Below are positions 60,314 to 64,000 of a stretch of DNA of 64,000 nucleotides, in pieces (the stretch's first letter is position 1; every line of letters starts with the position of its first letter). The position numbers and the translations under genes are program-made. The stretch is from NCBI GenBank assembly GCA_013399115.1, contig VXAA01004209.1, forward strand, positions 254,254-318,253, written 5' to 3'. The notes under the pieces are model-generated. The model was given only the letters and a program-made list of their open reading frames with translations, was not told the origin of the DNA and made no database searches. This DNA comes from Anseranas semipalmata. Lineage: Eukaryota > Chordata > Aves > Anseriformes > Anseranatidae.

Positions 60314-62878
60314 TGAAAAGAGAAGGAAGTCGTGGGGCTGCAGGACTGCAGGTTGTCAATGCTGAGCCCTGGCAGACAGTATGTAACCATGCATGACCAA
60401 AAAGCTTCCACAGCTGAGCTATTTGTTGCAAAAGAAACTCTAGGGGGGAAAAAAGCAAACGCTCAATCCTCCTCAACAATTCTGTTACTAGAAATTGTAT
60501 ACAAATTTAATGAATGAAGAAATGTTGTTTCATGCCTTTGTTGCCCAACTTGACCTTCTGTTTTTTGGGGGACTTTTTTTTTTTTAAACCACTTACTGTA
60601 TTCTGTCTTTGATCCATCTAAGGCAGAAGCATGGGTTGTTTGCAATATGGAAAAATGGGCAACAACTTTCAATTATCATTTGGAAGCTTTAGCTATCTTC
60701 CAAGTGCTTGTACTGATTTTAGTTTTTGTTGTCAAATTTGAGGTACAAAATAATTTGGGAATCTGCTGTGGGAAGGAAAATTCATACTCTAAGCTGACCA
60801 TGTAGATGTTTGTAACATATGACTTTGTTACTGTTAAATAAAAGCAAATGAGCAATTTTTGGGCATTAGGATGCAGTTCATCTACTTAGTATACTCTGTA
60901 CAGAAAAACAATAGTGAAAGATTAAAGCAAAAGGCTTACTGTTGGATTGTCAGTAGTATTTTGTACAGTGCTGTACTGAACTTCAGGTTTGGCCCAAATA
61001 CAGTGTTATGACAGGCTGGTTTGTTCTTGAAGGTCAGCTGCTATTCCAGGTGAAAATAACTTGCTCGCTCAGATGGCATTGTTACTAGTAAAAATATTTT
61101 TAACAAATCAGCTCATGTAATTTGCCATGGATTCTAACATTTTTCTAATACCTTATGCTTTCTTGGTTTAGCTTTTTATTTTACTATTTTCTAGACTTAT
61201 CAGTTATAGAATGGTGCTCTCCATCATGTTGTTTTAAGCACCATCATGCAAAAGGCTTGAAAGCTCAAAAAAGGTCATGGGAACAAAAAGGCAAGTGAAC
61301 CTTGGCTGGTTTTAAATTAGGTCAGTTTGACTTCAGCCAGCAGATCTGCATCTGTTAATGCCACGTGAGGTTCTGGTGTAGTAGGCAAAGGTCACTGATG
61401 CTTTAACTGTAATATGTAAAGTCTTCATGGACTGACAGGAAATTATATCAGCTTTCTCTTGCTCGTTTTAGTTTCTAATCTGTTGACCACTTCCCTCTCT
61501 CTCCTCATTGAAACTTGTCATTTACACGTTTCTAATATGGGCAGTTGTACAAGAGGAAAAAAAAATATATTAGTCTGGTGGTGGAGATAGGTGGGGTTGT
61601 TTTTCTTTGGGGACTTTTTGAACTAATAGCGTCAGGGGTTCGTAGACAAGTGTTTTGTGCAGGAGAGACAGGGCAATGAAGGTAGGTTTTGTATTATCAT
61701 TTGCAGTATCCTTAAACTCGTGAGCAAGTCAAACTAGCCTTCCAATTTAGTACACTCTCTGTTCTGCTCTGTGTTGTACCTGCTAATTTATAGCCCCAAA
61801 GAGTTTCTCTAGACACAACCTGTCTATAGACTGCGCTGGCGTTCCACTCTGCCTCTGTTTGCACAGGATTCACATGCCATCGTCTGCAAATAAGCAGGAT
61901 CTAGAGATTGAAAACATAGAAAATCACTAGATATCTTATTCATCCAACTTAATATCTTCATCTTGTACCTCTTAATATAATCAAACAAGCATAGGTTTAG
62001 TCTTTCTGGTAACTAGATTTTGTAAATGGAAAAAATCAGTGTTACACATCCCAGTAATCCGAAAAAAGTGATTTAGATTTTTTTTTCTTGGAACTCAGTA
62101 ATTTTCTTTGGCAAAATCTTTGTTTTAAATTGAAAAGATGATCTGGGTATATGCTATCCAGGATCAGGTTTGCCTGTTCTGCTGCAAGTACCACAGTAAA
62201 TTTGTGCTCTAGGCAGCATGCTGATTACATTAGAAAGACAATCATTATGTTTGCTCTGAGTGATTTGAGGTTATTTTGCCTAGATTAGCTAGTCCGTGAG
62301 GTTCTGCAAGCATGAAACAGACTGCTTTCCCTTCGCGTGTGAAATGGTTGCCTGGGAAAATAGATGTGAACATCTCGCTTTTTCAAGTCAGGTGTTTGAA
62401 TTTGTGCGTATGCACACAAGTGCATGCATGTGTGTACCAACAAGACCATGATATGAGGGAAGTAGTGATGGACACCTTGAGAGGGCATCACAAACTGAAC
62501 ATCCAGATTTCCAAAATTATTGAGTAAATGATCTTGCTACAGGAGAACAATATATAGTGCACATTTTGTAGCACAAAGTTGTTTCTATCCTTCTCCCTAG
62601 GTACATGAGAAATGCCACAGAGCTCCTATTTACTGTCATATATGAGTGACAGAACAGGGATCCAGCATGTAATCTCGAGGGGAGAGCTGCAAAGCGTGCA
62701 AGCCCGGCAGGTATCTTAACCTATGCCAGCCAGTATTTTACTGTTTTTCAAAACGTTCTAAAAAATAATTCACTGTTTTTCTTCACTCTGAGTTCATAAA
62801 TAGCCTAAAATAATCTGATTAAGGTCAAGGATGTTAACATATGCTACAAGCTGTGAGCTTTTTTGTGCTCCAGTATGA

Positions 62879-62892
62879 TTTTTTTTTTTTTT
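62879..62892. repeat. Poly-T tract (14)
   Basis: Uninterrupted plus-strand T run. Confidence 0.9.
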
Positions 62893-64000
62893 AAAGTTTG
62901 CATATTCCTCAAAGTGCTGCACAGTTAAACTACAGTCATTGAAGTTTTCAGGGCATTTCAAAAGTTAGGATTCTGTTGTTCTACTGAAGCTTTTAATGGT
63001 GATGCTAAATGCTGCTTAGAGTATTTTTAAATATATTCTTAATAATTGACTGAGGTCAGAGTAGTGATTTTTATTTTTTTTATCTTTCTAGCACTTTTAG
63101 TTTGCCCTATTTTTTTGGTACACCCTCTTAATCTACTGGCAAAGTTAATTGCTTTAACCCTACTAGTTATCCTGACTCTTTTCCTTCTGGAAGTTAACTG
63201 AAATTCTCAGATAAAATTTATGCTGCGAAGCCTACCGTTTCACTTGAATATTTTACTCTGTCAACTGCCTGAAGTATTTAAACAAAATATCTAAATGCTT
63301 TGGGTCATGCTGAATAGCAGAGGTGTATACTGCTCAGGTAATTGTTCATTTCTTTAAATAATGTGTATTCCTTATTGTTTTTTTTCTCTGAGACATGACA
63401 CTAGGGTTCTGGCTGTATGACAGCAGTGGTGTTTCCCTTGCACTAAGGAAAATTCTCTTGGTTATAAAGAAGTCCACTTGTCCTTTTTAAAACAAAACAA
63501 AAACCCCACCTGTATCAGCCTTTCCTCCTTCAGGTAAATGAGGTGATGTACTGGGGAGTAAAGGAGTGATTTGTGTCAAGGCTAGGGCTTTGCTTGGGTA
63601 TGTCTCTCCCACCAACCACCTGTACCATTTTATATAGCAGTGTTTACCTTTCTGTGAAGCTGGGTAGCTCAGATCAGGAAGATACTACCAGCTCTTTGCT
63701 ATATAGACCTGATCAATGGAAAGTCCAGTTTTGCCTGGTGCTCCTCTACATCTTTATGTCCAGTTGTTTTCTGTGCTACGTTGGCATGGAATCGAAGTAA
63801 TTTCTGTGACTTCAGTGAACCTAATGAATTTCACCTTAACATGATGGTGATGGAGTTCTGTGTTTTTCCAGAGTTATACCCTCTTTCTTACAGTACACCA
63901 GATGAACAGAAAAGAATATCTGCTGAGTGAAGAATCAGCCTGTTTGTAAGAGCTGTGGGGGAAGGACTGAGGGGAGGTGGTTAAGGATTCTGCAAATACA

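Larger units (their letters stand above)
58192..64000. other. Noncoding stretch, right edge
   Basis: No exon is recognisable. The first 370 bases are strongly pyrimidine-rich on the plus strand (about 58200-58560). A small GC-rich patch lies at 59850-59960, a 15-bp tandem duplication at 60284-60313, a 9-bp AT palindrome at 59356-59375 and a poly-T tract at 62879-62892. Short open frames at 59879-60121, 62312-62527 and 63573-63800 have no supporting evidence. Confidence 0.5.

Noticed and set aside
1..64000. CRISPR arrays, operons, phage or bacterial defence genes, tRNA or rRNA genes
   Set aside because: No regularly spaced repeats, no compact gene clusters and no tRNA- or rRNA-like text were seen; the window is eukaryotic noncoding DNA with retroelements.

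Overview
The window looks like nuclear DNA from a bird. The evidence is a CR1 LINE fragment with the typical avian CR1 reverse-transcriptase tail and 8-bp 3' repeats, plus two solo-type LTRs of the kind that is abundant in avian endogenous retroviruses. Low CpG, moderate AT richness, many short poly-T/poly-A tracts and very low gene density fit a macrochromosomal intron or gene-poor region. Species cannot be named from this. No operon-like, prokaryotic, CRISPR or plasmid-like content is present.

The best protein-coding signal is on the plus strand. Two short exons (coding parts 30808-30919 and 33683-33741) join in phase 1 and encode the first 57 residues of a protein that starts M-R-F-N-A-K-D-L and runs into a pleckstrin-homology (PH) fold. 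I do not recognise the gene with certainty; the start resembles PLEKHJ1-type PH proteins. The second exon ends in phase 0 at a consensus donor, and I could not find the next exon in the following 30 kb, so the gene probably continues to the right across a very long intron. A weaker candidate exon at 2834-2928 has good splice sites and an ATG. It could be an upstream exon of the same gene, carrying either a short upstream ORF or an alternative N-terminus.

Region by region: 1-2833 is AT-rich noncoding DNA; 2834-2928 is the candidate upstream exon; 2929-17176 is a long noncoding stretch with several CNE-looking segments and one perfect 13-bp hairpin; 17177-17735 is solo LTR 1; 17736-30699 is noncoding; 30700-33741 holds the two PH exons and their 2.76-kb intron; 33742-47394 is noncoding, with a pyrimidine-rich block and an assembly gap inside a poly-T run; 47395-48006 is LTR 2; 48007-57000 is noncoding; 57001-58191 is a 5'-truncated CR1; 58192-64000 is noncoding. 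Long homopolymers on the plus strand are more often T than A, which agrees with plus-strand transcription through most of the window.

Almost all other open frames are short, lack splice context or known domains, and are treated as chance. I found no convincing RNA gene and no sign of a new multi-gene system. CNE calls rest on appearance only and need alignment to other birds.
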